Source: Lachnospiraceae bacterium (GTDB lineage: Bacteria > Bacillota > Clostridia > Lachnospirales > Lachnospiraceae). From it: 57,914 nucleotides of DNA. The stretch's first letter is position 1. Each line of letters begins with the position of its first letter. The stretch is from positions 1-57,914 of the forward strand of contig JAQYIU010000036.1 of the NCBI GenBank assembly GCA_028721415.1. The letters are read 5' to 3'. Both the position numbers and the translations under genes were made by a program. The notes beneath the pieces are model-generated. The model worked only from the letters and a program-made list of their open reading frames with translations. It was not told the origin of the DNA and searched no databases. Below are positions 28,509 through 36,441 of this stretch, one piece after another.

Positions 28509-29208
28509 TTTTGTATCCTACCCCCCAGACAGTCTTCAAAATCTTCGGGCTACGAGAATTATCTTCGATTTTCTCTCTGAGACGCCTGATATGAACCATA
28601 ACCGTATTATTGACTTCATATACCTTCTCGTTCCATACCCGCTCAAATATCTCATCGGTACTGAATACCCGATCTCTATTGGAAGCCAGAAGATATAAAA
28701 TATCAAATTCAATCGGGGTGAGTGCAATTTCCTGTCCGTTCTTTTTTACCACATGTGCGGCCTTATTGATTGTAAGATTCTGAATTTCAATCTCCTCTTT
28801 CTTCACCGGCGCCACACCTTCTTCCGGCATGATTGCTGTGTAACGCTTCATCTGGGATTTCACCCGGGCGAGAAGTTCAAGCGGATGGAAAGGCTTGGTC
28901 AGATAGTCGTCTGCACCGGTTCCAAAACCGACAATCTTATCCATGTCTTCCGCTTTCGCAGACAACAGAAGAATCGGAATATTACTCGTCTTACGAATTG
29001 TCCGGCATACCTCCAGACCATCAATCCCCGGCATCATAATATCAAGAATCAACATCCGAACCTCCGGATGCTCCGCAAGCATCTGAAGACATTGTTCTCC
29101 ATCAGAGGCTTTCAGCACATGATATCCGTCATTGACAAGATAAATCTCGACCAGATCCGCAATCTCCTTATCATCATCCACTACTAAAATGCTCGTATTA
29201 TTTTCCAT
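28498..29208 (-). CDS. OmpR-family response regulator
   Basis: The 236-residue product has a receiver domain (SILVVDDDKEIADLVEIYL; phosphorylated Asp in LILDIMMPGIDG near 53; Lys in YLTKPFHPLE) and a winged-helix DNA-binding domain (ALTPIEFDILYLLASNRDRV, then VMVHIRRLREKIEDN, ending KTVWGVGYKIES). The ATG at 29208 is preceded by GGAGGAAAGAAGC. It is the first gene of a five-gene unit (regulator, kinase, 805-aa protein, ABC ATPase, permease), which it probably regulates. Confidence 0.95.
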   Translation of the reverse strand: MENNTSILVVDDDKEIADLVEIYLVNDGYHVLKASDGEQCLQMLAEHPEVRMLILDIMMPGIDGLEVCRTIRKTSNIPILLLSAKAEDMDKIVGFGTGADDYLTKPFHPLELLARVKSQMKRYTAIMPEEGVAPVKKEEIEIQNLTINKAAHVVKKNGQEIALTPIEFDILYLLASNRDRVFSTDEIFERVWNEKVYEVNNTVMVHIRRLREKIEDNSRSPKILKTVWGVGYKIES

Positions 29209-29300
29209 GCTTCTTTCCTCCAAAAAATAAAGTCGAACGCAGAGCGTTTTTCTTAGTGTACCACATTTCAGGGGGAAAAGTCCTTAAGAAGTTCTTTCTA

Positions 29301-29466
29301 CCGCACAAAGACAGACAGGAGTTCTCGAGTATCTCTATAGAAGAATAGTGAAATATATATCCTTCCATGCTCCGTTTCACTTCGTTCTAAGTCGCATTTC
29401 AGGATATATATTTCGCTATTCTTCCCCCATAGTTCCTCGAATAAACTGTTGTTCTGCTTTGTGCGG
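29301..29466. repeat. Large imperfect palindrome upstream of rnpB
   Basis: The outer arms CCGCACAAAG (29301-29310) and CTTTGTGCGG (29457-29466) are perfect complements. An inner pair of 22-23 bases (29341-29363 with 29401-29423) has one mismatch, and the zone between shows further imperfect pairing (CTCGAG with CTCGAA, CTATAG with CCATAG). The apex is 37 bases. Transcribed in either direction it would make a rod of about 165 bases. It contains no plausible gene. It lies between the divergent regulator gene and the rnpB promoter. It may be a dispersed palindromic element or a small RNA. Confidence 0.7.
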
Positions 29467-29541
29467 CAGGGTATGGGGTATGGGGGTTGTTTTGTCTTTA
29501 TGTAACAGGACAGAGGGGTATTTCTTTAGTTCAGAGACATA

Positions 29542-29570
29542 TTGACTTTTGATATTGGGTTTGATAAGAT
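29542..29570 (+). promoter_or_regulatory. Promoter of rnpB
   Basis: TTGACT (29542-29547), 17-base spacer, TAAGAT (29565-29570). The predicted start falls at about 29577-29582, just where the RNase P RNA begins. Confidence 0.85.
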
Positions 29571-29581
29571 AGGATAGATTT

Positions 29582-29924
29582 AGAGTCGGATAAATGATCG
29601 CTGCCTCCGGGCCGAAAGGTGGAGGGAGAGGAAAGTCCGGGCTTCACAGGGCAGGGTGCCGGATAACGTCCGGTGGAGGTGACTCCAAGGAAAGTGCAAC
29701 AGAAATATACCGCTGGTTTTCCAGTAAGGGTGGAAAGGCGGGGTAAGAGCCCACCGATCTTCTGGTAACAGGGGATGCCATGTAAACCCCACTCGAAGCA
29801 AGACCGAAACGAAAACGATAATCTGGCCCGGATTGTTTTCAGGTGGGTCGCTTAAGTCTGTCGGTAACGGCAGAATTAGATAGATGATCATTCACGACAT
29901 AACCCGGCTTATCGTCCGGCTCTG
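29582..29924 (+). ncRNA. rnpB: RNase P RNA, bacterial class A
   Basis: This is the catalytic RNA that removes 5' leaders of pre-tRNAs. The conserved blocks are in order: GAGGAAAGTCCGGGCT near 29630, the P4 strand region with AGGGTGCCGG, GAAAGTGCAACAGAAA near 29690, GGGTAAGAGCCCACCG near 29740, AAACCCCACTCGAAGCAAGA near 29785, and the 3' CATAACCCGGCTTATCG. The 5' AGAGTCGGATAA and 3' TTATCGTCCGGCTCT pair to form P1 and so fix the ends approximately. The length of about 340 bases is typical. A protein reading on the other strand (29580-29891) is a shadow of this RNA. Confidence 0.95.
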
Positions 29925-29954
29925 ATCTCATATTTTACGAAAGGAAGCCTTCAT

Positions 29955-30692
29955 ATGAGTAAAAATTATCTTGTCACATCTGCTACGGATGGCATTGGCA
30001 GAAGTATTGTGGAAAAAATCTTATCAGAATCTCGAGATCCGGATGACAGAGTAATCGTCAACTATGGACATAGTGATGAGAAAGCAGCGGCTTTTCTGGC
30101 AGCCAATCAAAAGGATGAGAACAAAATTATTTTAATAAAGGCTGATCTTTCCTCTTACGAAACCATGTTGGATTTTGTTCATGAAATTTGTCTCAAAGTT
30201 GACCATCTCGATTATATCGTGTGCAACACCGGAATCAGTGCTTACGGCAGCTTTGATGATTATACATGGGAGATGTGGAACAAGGTTCTTACCACGAATT
30301 TATCCATTCCTGCTTTTCTTTTAAAAGAATTAAAATACAAACTCGCACCAGGGGGAAGCATTCTGGTCATGGGATCCGATGCTGGAGTAAAAACGTATTC
30401 CTCCAGTGTTGTTTACAGTGTATCAAAAGCCGGACTGATTCATCTGGCCAAGGTTCTTGTCAAGGAATTCGAATCCTGTCAGGTGAGAATCAACGCACTT
30501 GCTCCGGGTTTCATTGAAACTGCATGGCAGAGTGGCCGAACAGACGAAAGTCGGGAACGCATTAATAAAAAGATTGCCCTCCATCGTTTTGGCGATCCAA
30601 AAGAAATAGCCGATATGGCATACGCTGTATTACACAATACCTACTTAAACGGCAGTGTTGTGCAGATTAATGGCGGCTATGAATACTTTTAA
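29955..30692 (+). CDS. Short-chain dehydrogenase/reductase (FabG-like)
   Basis: The 245-residue product has the classical SDR cofactor loop TSATDGIGRSIVEKI (TGxxxGIG with small changes), the strand motif VCNTGISAYG (NAG-like) and the catalytic pair YSVSKAG. The C-terminus LNGSVVQINGGYEYF is typical of the family. It should reduce or oxidise a carbonyl or alcohol with NAD(P)H. The nearest family type is FabG/acyl-ACP reductase-like, but no fatty-acid genes are nearby and the substrate is unknown. AAAGGAAGCCTTCAT precedes the ATG. It starts 30 bases after rnpB in the same direction, so read-through from the RNA promoter is possible. Confidence 0.9.
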   Translation: MSKNYLVTSATDGIGRSIVEKILSESRDPDDRVIVNYGHSDEKAAAFLAANQKDENKIILIKADLSSYETMLDFVHEICLKVDHLDYIVCNTGISAYGSFDDYTWEMWNKVLTTNLSIPAFLLKELKYKLAPGGSILVMGSDAGVKTYSSSVVYSVSKAGLIHLAKVLVKEFESCQVRINALAPGFIETAWQSGRTDESRERINKKIALHRFGDPKEIADMAYAVLHNTYLNGSVVQINGGYEYF

Positions 30693-30754
30693 CAATAGAA
30701 TCAGGCCTGTGCCCATTGTCGATTTAAAAGAGAATCACGGCTCCAACGACAAAA

Positions 30755-30912
30755 AAGTGGCAGTCGTTTCCTTACATGGTGTTATGACATTGTAGCGAAC
30801 AGGGGCTAGAAAAGTCTTTTCAGAGACGGACACGAAAGTGTCCGGAATCGAAAAACTTTTCAGACCGAAGTACTCACATGGTCATACAAATGTAATGGAA
30901 CGGCTGCCGCTT
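30755..30912 (-). repeat. Terminator-like folded element with internal insertion or duplication
   Basis: Just after the YfhO stop, minus strand AAGCGGCAG and TTCCATTACAT (30912-30904 and 30900-30890) can pair with ATGTAAGGAA and CTGCCACTT (30777-30768 and 30763-30755), followed by a T-run. About 100 bases lie between the inner arms, flanked by the direct repeat ACATGGT (30774-30780 and 30876-30882). The insert holds a perfect hairpin with a GAAA loop on the plus strand (30828-30843) and two TCTGAAAAG copies on the minus strand. The core TTCCATTACATTTGTATGAC also forms the apex of the terminator at 48.36 kb. It probably terminates the YfhO operon and may be a repeat family. Confidence 0.6.
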
Positions 30913-30914
30913 GG

Positions 30915-33500
30915 TTATGTCTGGAACTGCGCTCTCTTTTTTCTGCTTAACCATATCATCAAAGACAGTCCCATAAGACTAATCATACTGCCAGTCCGAC
31001 TGCCCGGGGTATGGTACTGAAGCGTAATCTGATGCTGCCCTTTTTCGAGGGGAACCGCCATGAACATGGTGTTTACTTTCAACAATTCTTTTTTCTTTCC
31101 ATCCACATAGATTTCCCATCCTTTGGAATAGGGGATGGAAAAACATAATATTTTCTTTTTCTTCAGAGAAATATTTCCATTGATTATATTGGGTGACCAG
31201 ACCACATTCTCAAGTACATCTTCTTTTCGACTGGCAACATATTCATGGAAATGATCGACTGGCTGGCAGATTACTTCCAACCCTTCCATAACATACTCTC
31301 CTTCTTTTGGGAAACGTATCATGATACTGATTTTTTCTTCATCTCCATATCCAAAATTTACCAGAAAATCATGTCTGTTATTGTATCTGATGTTATTTTT
31401 TGCTTTGTAAGGAAGTTTCTTCTTTATTTCTGTTCCATCTTTTGTTTTTGCAGTCATTTTCAAAACAATCTCATTTTTAGTACTCGGAATCTGTCTTTCT
31501 GCTTCGTTTTTCTTTTTATAATGAAATCCTTTCAAGTAAAGATAGGTTTCTGCCATTTTTGTGCCTTCAAAGGTCAGTATAACCTCTGCTTTCTTTCTAG
31601 TCACAATAAAATGGTTTCCGCTTTTTCTGACTCCATTTCCGCAGTTAAGCTGATACGGAATCTTTTTGCTATCCTGCTCAATTACTGCCTCCTCAAATTG
31701 AGAATCTAACTTTTCTTCCCGATCCGGCACAACGCCCTGAAGTAACGCATTTTGTTTTTCGATTCCATTCATGCATTGATACTTTTCTTTGGAAATCCAT
31801 CCATCATAAGTATAACCCAGCGGAAGCGGATCCATATTTTTGTAGATTGAATATTTTGTATTCATTTTCTGTTCTTTATTATTCTGTATTATTTTCCGGT
31901 ATCCGTAAGGAACCCCACTTTTTTCCGAGGCCCCGGATGGAGTGATAAAATACCGAACATTGGCCAGTTCATTTAAGGCATATCTCCCATCCAGTTCCCT
32001 GTAATTGTAATCACTGCTGATTCTGGTTTCCATTTGCTGAAAATAATCATCGATTTTCCCATCTGCCATGCTCCAGTAATAAGTTGTTGATGCTAGTCCA
32101 CTTAACAGACTGGAATTTCGGTCCAAAACAGAAAATCTGCCGGAATAGCGAAAAAAGTCTTCTTCATTTTCTTCCTGCAAATATTTTTCAATGAGATGAT
32201 CCGCAGAAGCCTGTCGTATATTATGGGCCTCTTCAAGGGTTTTGTATTGCTGGGAAACATGGTTTCCATAAGAGGAATAGCAGGCAAGTCCATTATAACA
32301 GAGATTCACAATCACCCCTGCGGCGCAGATCATCTGCCACCCTGTTTTTCGTTTAAAACAGATGCTACCAGCTACCACAACCATATAGGAAACCAACATG
32401 CTGTAGCCGAAACACCATCGGTTCGAAGGATAAGAAAAACCATTCATGACTTCCCCAACCTTCGGAATCAAAAGACATACCGTCAGCAGAATCCATCCTG
32501 CTTTCAATACGGTATACTTTCGTCTCTGGCAAAAGATCAGAGCAATTGCCGGAAGAGTCACAAGGGCATAACCAAACATCGTCTGATTTCCTGCGGAAGT
32601 AAGAGAAACAAAAGAACGAAGGAAATTATGGTAAAAACTACTTCCGTACCAAAGACTAAAATGGTACCCTGCTTTCATTCGATTTCCTTCGAAAAACAGA
32701 GACAAAACCGGAAAGAGAATACAGGCTCCAGACAACACACCGACCAGACCATAGAGCATCATCTGAAATAAAAATAGAACTTTTGTTTTAACAGCCCGAA
32801 ATTGATTCTCTCCCCAAATCCGAAAAAATGTATAAAGTGCTGTCAGAATCGCAAGCATATAAAAAAAGTAAAAATTACTTACCACACTGATGAAAATCAT
32901 GAACATAAAAAGAAACGGTCGCTTTGCTTTTATAATTTTCTCCACCCCTGTCAAAATTAGCGGCAGATAAATCATGGGATTCATAAAAAACGGGTGGTGC
33001 AAACCATAAATCAGTGCATATCCACAAAAACTATAGATCAGCGAGCCCATCCATACTGAAAAAACCTCTTTTTGTCCCATATAAAAACAATAGATTGAGA
33101 AACTGATTCCAATCAAATAGATTCTTATGATTACCATAAAATCATAAAACCCAACCATATATCGATTTGGCACAAAGACAGAAAAAAGGGTCAGAGGATC
33201 TCCGATCACATAATAATGAAGAGTGGCTATGATATCACTTCCATATCCGATTCTTTCACTCCATTGAGGCAGAATCAATTTTCCCTCTCGAAATATAGTC
33301 CGTACAATCTCCTGTAACCAGTCTGAATAATAAATCAGTGCTTTCAGGTGCTGGGTCCATCCATCCATTCTCCAGACTAAAGAACGTTTTTCCACAAAAA
33401 AAGGCGAAAATATTACTGCTATGCACAAAAGAAATGCAATGGTATACAGAATAACAAACCATACATAGCGAATGCTGTGAATTTTTTTATCATTTCGCAT
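30915..33500 (-). CDS. YfhO-family membrane glycosyltransferase-like protein
   Basis: About 861 residues: roughly a dozen membrane helices in the first 430 residues (for example YVWFVILYTIAFLLCIAVIF, IYLIGISFSIYCFYMG, PFLFMFMIFISVVSNFYFFYM), a large outer domain, and a last helix (MISLMGLSLMIWL). This is the plan of YfhO/GtrC-like GT-C transferases. In Bacillus and Listeria a CsbB-type GT2 enzyme makes a lipid-linked sugar, and YfhO moves it to lipoteichoic acid outside the cell. Here the GT2 gene is directly upstream, overlapping by 11 bases. I chose the ATG at 33500 because GAGGATGAACAAA precedes it; the frame is open back to 33548 inside the GT2 gene. Lipoteichoic acid as acceptor is inference. 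Confidence 0.88.
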   Translation of the reverse strand: MRNDKKIHSIRYVWFVILYTIAFLLCIAVIFSPFFVEKRSLVWRMDGWTQHLKALIYYSDWLQEIVRTIFREGKLILPQWSERIGYGSDIIATLHYYVIGDPLTLFSVFVPNRYMVGFYDFMVIIRIYLIGISFSIYCFYMGQKEVFSVWMGSLIYSFCGYALIYGLHHPFFMNPMIYLPLILTGVEKIIKAKRPFLFMFMIFISVVSNFYFFYMLAILTALYTFFRIWGENQFRAVKTKVLFLFQMMLYGLVGVLSGACILFPVLSLFFEGNRMKAGYHFSLWYGSSFYHNFLRSFVSLTSAGNQTMFGYALVTLPAIALIFCQRRKYTVLKAGWILLTVCLLIPKVGEVMNGFSYPSNRWCFGYSMLVSYMVVVAGSICFKRKTGWQMICAAGVIVNLCYNGLACYSSYGNHVSQQYKTLEEAHNIRQASADHLIEKYLQEENEEDFFRYSGRFSVLDRNSSLLSGLASTTYYWSMADGKIDDYFQQMETRISSDYNYRELDGRYALNELANVRYFITPSGASEKSGVPYGYRKIIQNNKEQKMNTKYSIYKNMDPLPLGYTYDGWISKEKYQCMNGIEKQNALLQGVVPDREEKLDSQFEEAVIEQDSKKIPYQLNCGNGVRKSGNHFIVTRKKAEVILTFEGTKMAETYLYLKGFHYKKKNEAERQIPSTKNEIVLKMTAKTKDGTEIKKKLPYKAKNNIRYNNRHDFLVNFGYGDEEKISIMIRFPKEGEYVMEGLEVICQPVDHFHEYVASRKEDVLENVVWSPNIINGNISLKKKKILCFSIPYSKGWEIYVDGKKKELLKVNTMFMAVPLEKGQHQITLQYHTPGSRTGSMISLMGLSLMIWLSRKKRAQFQT

Positions 33501-34479
33501 TTTGTTCATCCTCATTCTCTTCTGTTCTCTCACTGAGATGACATTCATCCATCACATAAACCGGACGATGTTTTACTTCTTCATAGGTTTTCCCCAAATA
33601 TTTTCCAAAAATGCCCATGCAGAAAAACTGCATTCCAGACAAGCACATAAGAAAAGAAAACAGCAGCAGCCAGTTTCTCATATCCGATGATAGAACGTAA
33701 AATCTGCTGATTTCTACCGCAAGCAAAGCCACGGCGGCAATCCAGCAAATCATTCCCGGAATAAAAGCTGCCTGCAGAGGGAGAGTTGAAAAAGAAGTGA
33801 TTCCATCCAGGGCATACCTGCACAACTTTCCAAAGGACCATTTACTGCATCCACTGCTTCTCTCCACATTTTCATATTCGACCCATTTCTTACGAAATCC
33901 AACCCATTCAAAAATTCCCTTTGAAAAACGGCTTTTCTCTTTCAGGGAAAGAACAGCATTTATCATTTTGCGATTCATTAATTGAAAATCTCTGGCACCC
34001 GGCATCAGGTTCATACCAGATAATCTTGTCATGATTTTATAAAAACAATCGGCACAAAATGAACGTATTTTTCCTTCCCCTTTCCTGTTTACCCTTCTTG
34101 CTGCAGCACAATCATAATCCCCCGCTACCACCGCATCATACATTTTCGGCAGAAGCTCCGGGGGATCTTGCAGATCCGCATCCATGATTGCTGCGTAATC
34201 TCCCCCGGCATATTGCAATCCGGCATACATGGCGGCCTCTTTTCCAAAATTTCTTGAAAAAGAAAGATATCTGACTCTACTGTCTCTCCTGCATAGTTGC
34301 CTGAGCATCTCCAATGTGTTATCCTCTGACCCATCATTGATGAATAAAAATTCTATCTCCACACCCATAGATTCTGTACATTTGCAAGTCTGATCATAAA
34401 AATGGTTCAAAGAACTTTCCTCATTATAAACTGGTACTATTAATGTCAGTAACGGTTTCTCTTGACTTACTTTCTTCAT
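33490..34479 (-). CDS. Polyprenyl-phosphate glycosyltransferase, CsbB/GtrB type
   Basis: About 329 residues. The GT2 catalytic domain shows LIVPVYNEESSL, FINDGSEDNT, ARNFGKEAAMYAGL-like (SRNFGKEAAMYAGLQYAGGD) and DADLQDPPELL, followed by QLMNRK. Two C-terminal membrane helices (AAFIPGMICWIAAVALLAVE, WLLLFSFLMCLSGMQFFCMG) anchor it. Such enzymes load a sugar from a UDP-sugar onto undecaprenyl phosphate on the inner leaflet. The ATG at 34479 is preceded by GGAGGAGAAAC. Its start lies inside the end of the anti-sigma gene (56-base overlap) and its end overlaps the YfhO gene, which shows tight coupling. Confidence 0.93.
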   Translation of the reverse strand: MKKVSQEKPLLTLIVPVYNEESSLNHFYDQTCKCTESMGVEIEFLFINDGSEDNTLEMLRQLCRRDSRVRYLSFSRNFGKEAAMYAGLQYAGGDYAAIMDADLQDPPELLPKMYDAVVAGDYDCAAARRVNRKGEGKIRSFCADCFYKIMTRLSGMNLMPGARDFQLMNRKMINAVLSLKEKSRFSKGIFEWVGFRKKWVEYENVERSSGCSKWSFGKLCRYALDGITSFSTLPLQAAFIPGMICWIAAVALLAVEISRFYVLSSDMRNWLLLFSFLMCLSGMQFFCMGIFGKYLGKTYEEVKHRPVYVMDECHLSERTEENEDEQNAK

Positions 34480-35644
34480 GTTTCTCCTCCGGTACAACAT
34501 CTTCTTTTTTATCTATGTTTTTGCCTGCATTTTTATCTACGTTTTTATTCACGTTTTTGTCTGTATTTATATCTGTATTCTTATCTGCGTTTTTATCTTC
34601 ACTGCCTTCTTGGGTTATCTCATTTGTTTCCACGGAGTTTTCTTCACTGGTATCTTCTTTACTGGTATCTTCTTCACTGCTGCCTTCTTCACTCGTACTT
34701 TCTTCACCAGTATTCTCTTCGCTGGTATCTTCTTCCATATCGTCTTTCTTTTTCTCTGATTTTCTCCCTCCCGATGAATGAGATTTTCCGCTTTCCCGGT
34801 CTGAAGAATAGGATGAGGACTCGTCTGATAAAAGATTTTTCTCTTCTTCTGGGGAACTATTTTTCTTTTCATCGGAATCTTCCAGGACATTTGCATAATC
34901 TTCCAGGTGAATTCCTTCTTCTTTCATCTTGACTTCCAATTCCCCTATAGAAAGACCTGCCAGCGTCTCGTAATTTTGTTCCGGATGATCTGCCACTACT
35001 TTTTCCAATAAAGTTGCTTTTCCCGGAGTTACCTGATACTGTCTGGCGATCTGATTCACTTTTTTATCCTTTGAAACCGTCTGCTCGTAGATTTTATGCT
35101 CTCCTTCCATCGTATCAACGCTTTTTTTAATTTCGGAAGAAGCCATAATCCGAACTTGCTCTTCGTTTTTCTCATTTTTACTTTTCACCGATACCAGAAC
35201 TGCATTTTCTGATTCACTAAAATAGCCTTTTTCATCCATAGATGTTACGATTTTGTCCAGAGCCTCTTCTACCGACTGATGTCTGACTTTATTTCCTTCC
35301 AGTACCTTTTTTCCATCTTCATTTATCGCTTTTACAGAAACCACTTTGTTAAACATATTGATTCCCACGGCAATCTCCGGTTTGGCATCCAGATAAATGA
35401 CAGAAGTCATTCGATAATTCATAAAACAAAAAGCAAAAAGCAGGAAAGAAGTACAGACCATTGCCGGTGCTGCCCAGCGCGTTTTCCTTTTTTCCGATCT
35501 TCTCTTTTCCTTTTTGATTTCTTTTAAAAACCATGCATCTTCCGTCGCTCTTGGAACCGGAATGTTCCAGAGTTCCTCGGCTATTTTATTATCCGGTACA
35601 TTGACTTCTTCTCGAATTTTCTGTTCCAGCTCATTTCGTCTCAT
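34424..35644 (-). CDS. RsgI-like anti-sigma factor with repetitive C-terminus
   Basis: The 406-residue product has a cytoplasmic domain of about 60 residues with the Arg/Lys-rich end KKEKRRSEKRKTRW, one membrane helix (AAPAMVCTSFLLFAFCFMNY) and the RsgI periplasmic-type domain starting SVIYLDAKPEIAVGINMFNK VVSVKAINEDG. Residues about 255-345 are acidic and Ser-rich, with reiterated EDTSEEN-type units, and about 350-385 are DKNxDKN-type repeats. RsgI proteins hold an alternative sigma factor at the membrane until an outer signal releases it. The partner sigma ends 4 bases before this gene starts. The repetitive tail could span the wall; no carbohydrate-binding module is present. Confidence 0.85.
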   Translation of the reverse strand: MRRNELEQKIREEVNVPDNKIAEELWNIPVPRATEDAWFLKEIKKEKRRSEKRKTRWAAPAMVCTSFLLFAFCFMNYRMTSVIYLDAKPEIAVGINMFNKVVSVKAINEDGKKVLEGNKVRHQSVEEALDKIVTSMDEKGYFSESENAVLVSVKSKNEKNEEQVRIMASSEIKKSVDTMEGEHKIYEQTVSKDKKVNQIARQYQVTPGKATLLEKVVADHPEQNYETLAGLSIGELEVKMKEEGIHLEDYANVLEDSDEKKNSSPEEEKNLLSDESSSYSSDRESGKSHSSGGRKSEKKKDDMEEDTSEENTGEESTSEEGSSEEDTSKEDTSEENSVETNEITQEGSEDKNADKNTDINTDKNVNKNVDKNAGKNIDKKEDVVPEEKHEESKSRETVTDINSTSL

Positions 35645-35647
35645 TTC

Positions 35648-36220
35648 TTACAACCTCCCTTCCAGAAGCTTTCTCATCTTTTTTATTCCCCTGTTGTATC
35701 TCGACAACACCGTTGACAGAGAAAGCTGCAGATTTTCTGCAATTTCTCTGTGTTTTAATCCAACTACCGCATGGAGCAGAATGATCTGACATTCTTCTTC
35801 CGATAAAATCTGAAATGCCATATCAAGAATCATTCTGTTTTCACTGCTTTTTAGTTCTTCGCAGATTTTTCCCTTCTGCACATCATCGAGCTCTGCGTGG
35901 ATATTTCTTTTCCGATTCCGCAACCTCATCAGGCACAGATTGCGGGTTATAGTAAAAATCCATACCAGAGGTTTTCCCTGTGGCTGATAAAGATGTGCCG
36001 CTGAACGTATTCTCAAGTACGTTTCCTGCATGACATCTTCGGCATCTGCCTGATGACAGAGAATCGATAATGCATAGGCATAAACCGCTTCTTTGGTCTG
36101 TTCATATAAACGGCAAAATGCTTCTTTTTCTCCTTTTGCAATTCTGTCAAATAATGTTTCATCTATCTTTATTGATTTTTTTCTTACAGGTTCGTCATAA
36201 GCTATCACTGCAAATAACAC
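35648..36220 (-). CDS. ECF/SigI-like RNA polymerase sigma factor
   Basis: The 190-residue product has sigma region 2 (EAFCRLYEQTKEAVYAYALSI, then ADAEDVMQETYLRI and the -10 helix WIFTITRNLCLMRLRNRKR) and region 4 (LSEEECQIILLHAVVGLKHREIAENLQLSLSTVLSRYNRGIKKMRK). It lacks regions 1 and 3, as in ECF sigmas. The start is a GTG at 36220 with GGGAG six bases before it. It is the first gene of the sigma/anti-sigma/GT2/YfhO unit and should switch on envelope glycosylation genes, probably including its own operon. No promoter could be placed with confidence in the 200-base gap upstream, apart from a weak TATACT/TATAAG stretch near 36300. Confidence 0.9.
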   Translation of the reverse strand: MLFAVIAYDEPVRKKSIKIDETLFDRIAKGEKEAFCRLYEQTKEAVYAYALSILCHQADAEDVMQETYLRIRSAAHLYQPQGKPLVWIFTITRNLCLMRLRNRKRNIHAELDDVQKGKICEELKSSENRMILDMAFQILSEEECQIILLHAVVGLKHREIAENLQLSLSTVLSRYNRGIKKMRKLLEGRL

Positions 36221-36384
36221 AATTCACTCCCTCTTTCTCTTCTGCTATTTGTCGGATCAAAAAACTCTGGTCAGGATGAATTCGACTCTTCTTATAGTAT
36301 AAATGCTGCTCGCTTCTTTTTTATCGCAAAAAATAAATTTTTTCTTTTTTATATTTACGGAACTGTACTAATTTTCTACCAAAT

Positions 36385-36428
36385 AAAAAAGGAATCCGTT
36401 GGCATCCAAATGATAACCAACCGATTCC
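36385..36428 (-). terminator. Terminator after trmK
   Basis: Minus strand GGAATCGGTTGG pairs with CCAACGGATTCC (one mismatch pair), followed by TTTTTT. It ends the dnaG-rpoD-trmK transcript. Confidence 0.85.
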
Positions 36429-36441
36429 TGCTTTATCAGAT

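Noticed and set aside
29580-29891. Minus-strand 103-codon open frame
   Set aside because: It lies wholly inside the RNase P RNA, whose conserved blocks and pairing explain the sequence.
34443-34932. Several plus-strand open frames rich in Ser, Leu and Phe
   Set aside because: They are mirror frames of the repetitive end of the anti-sigma gene and have no ribosome sites.
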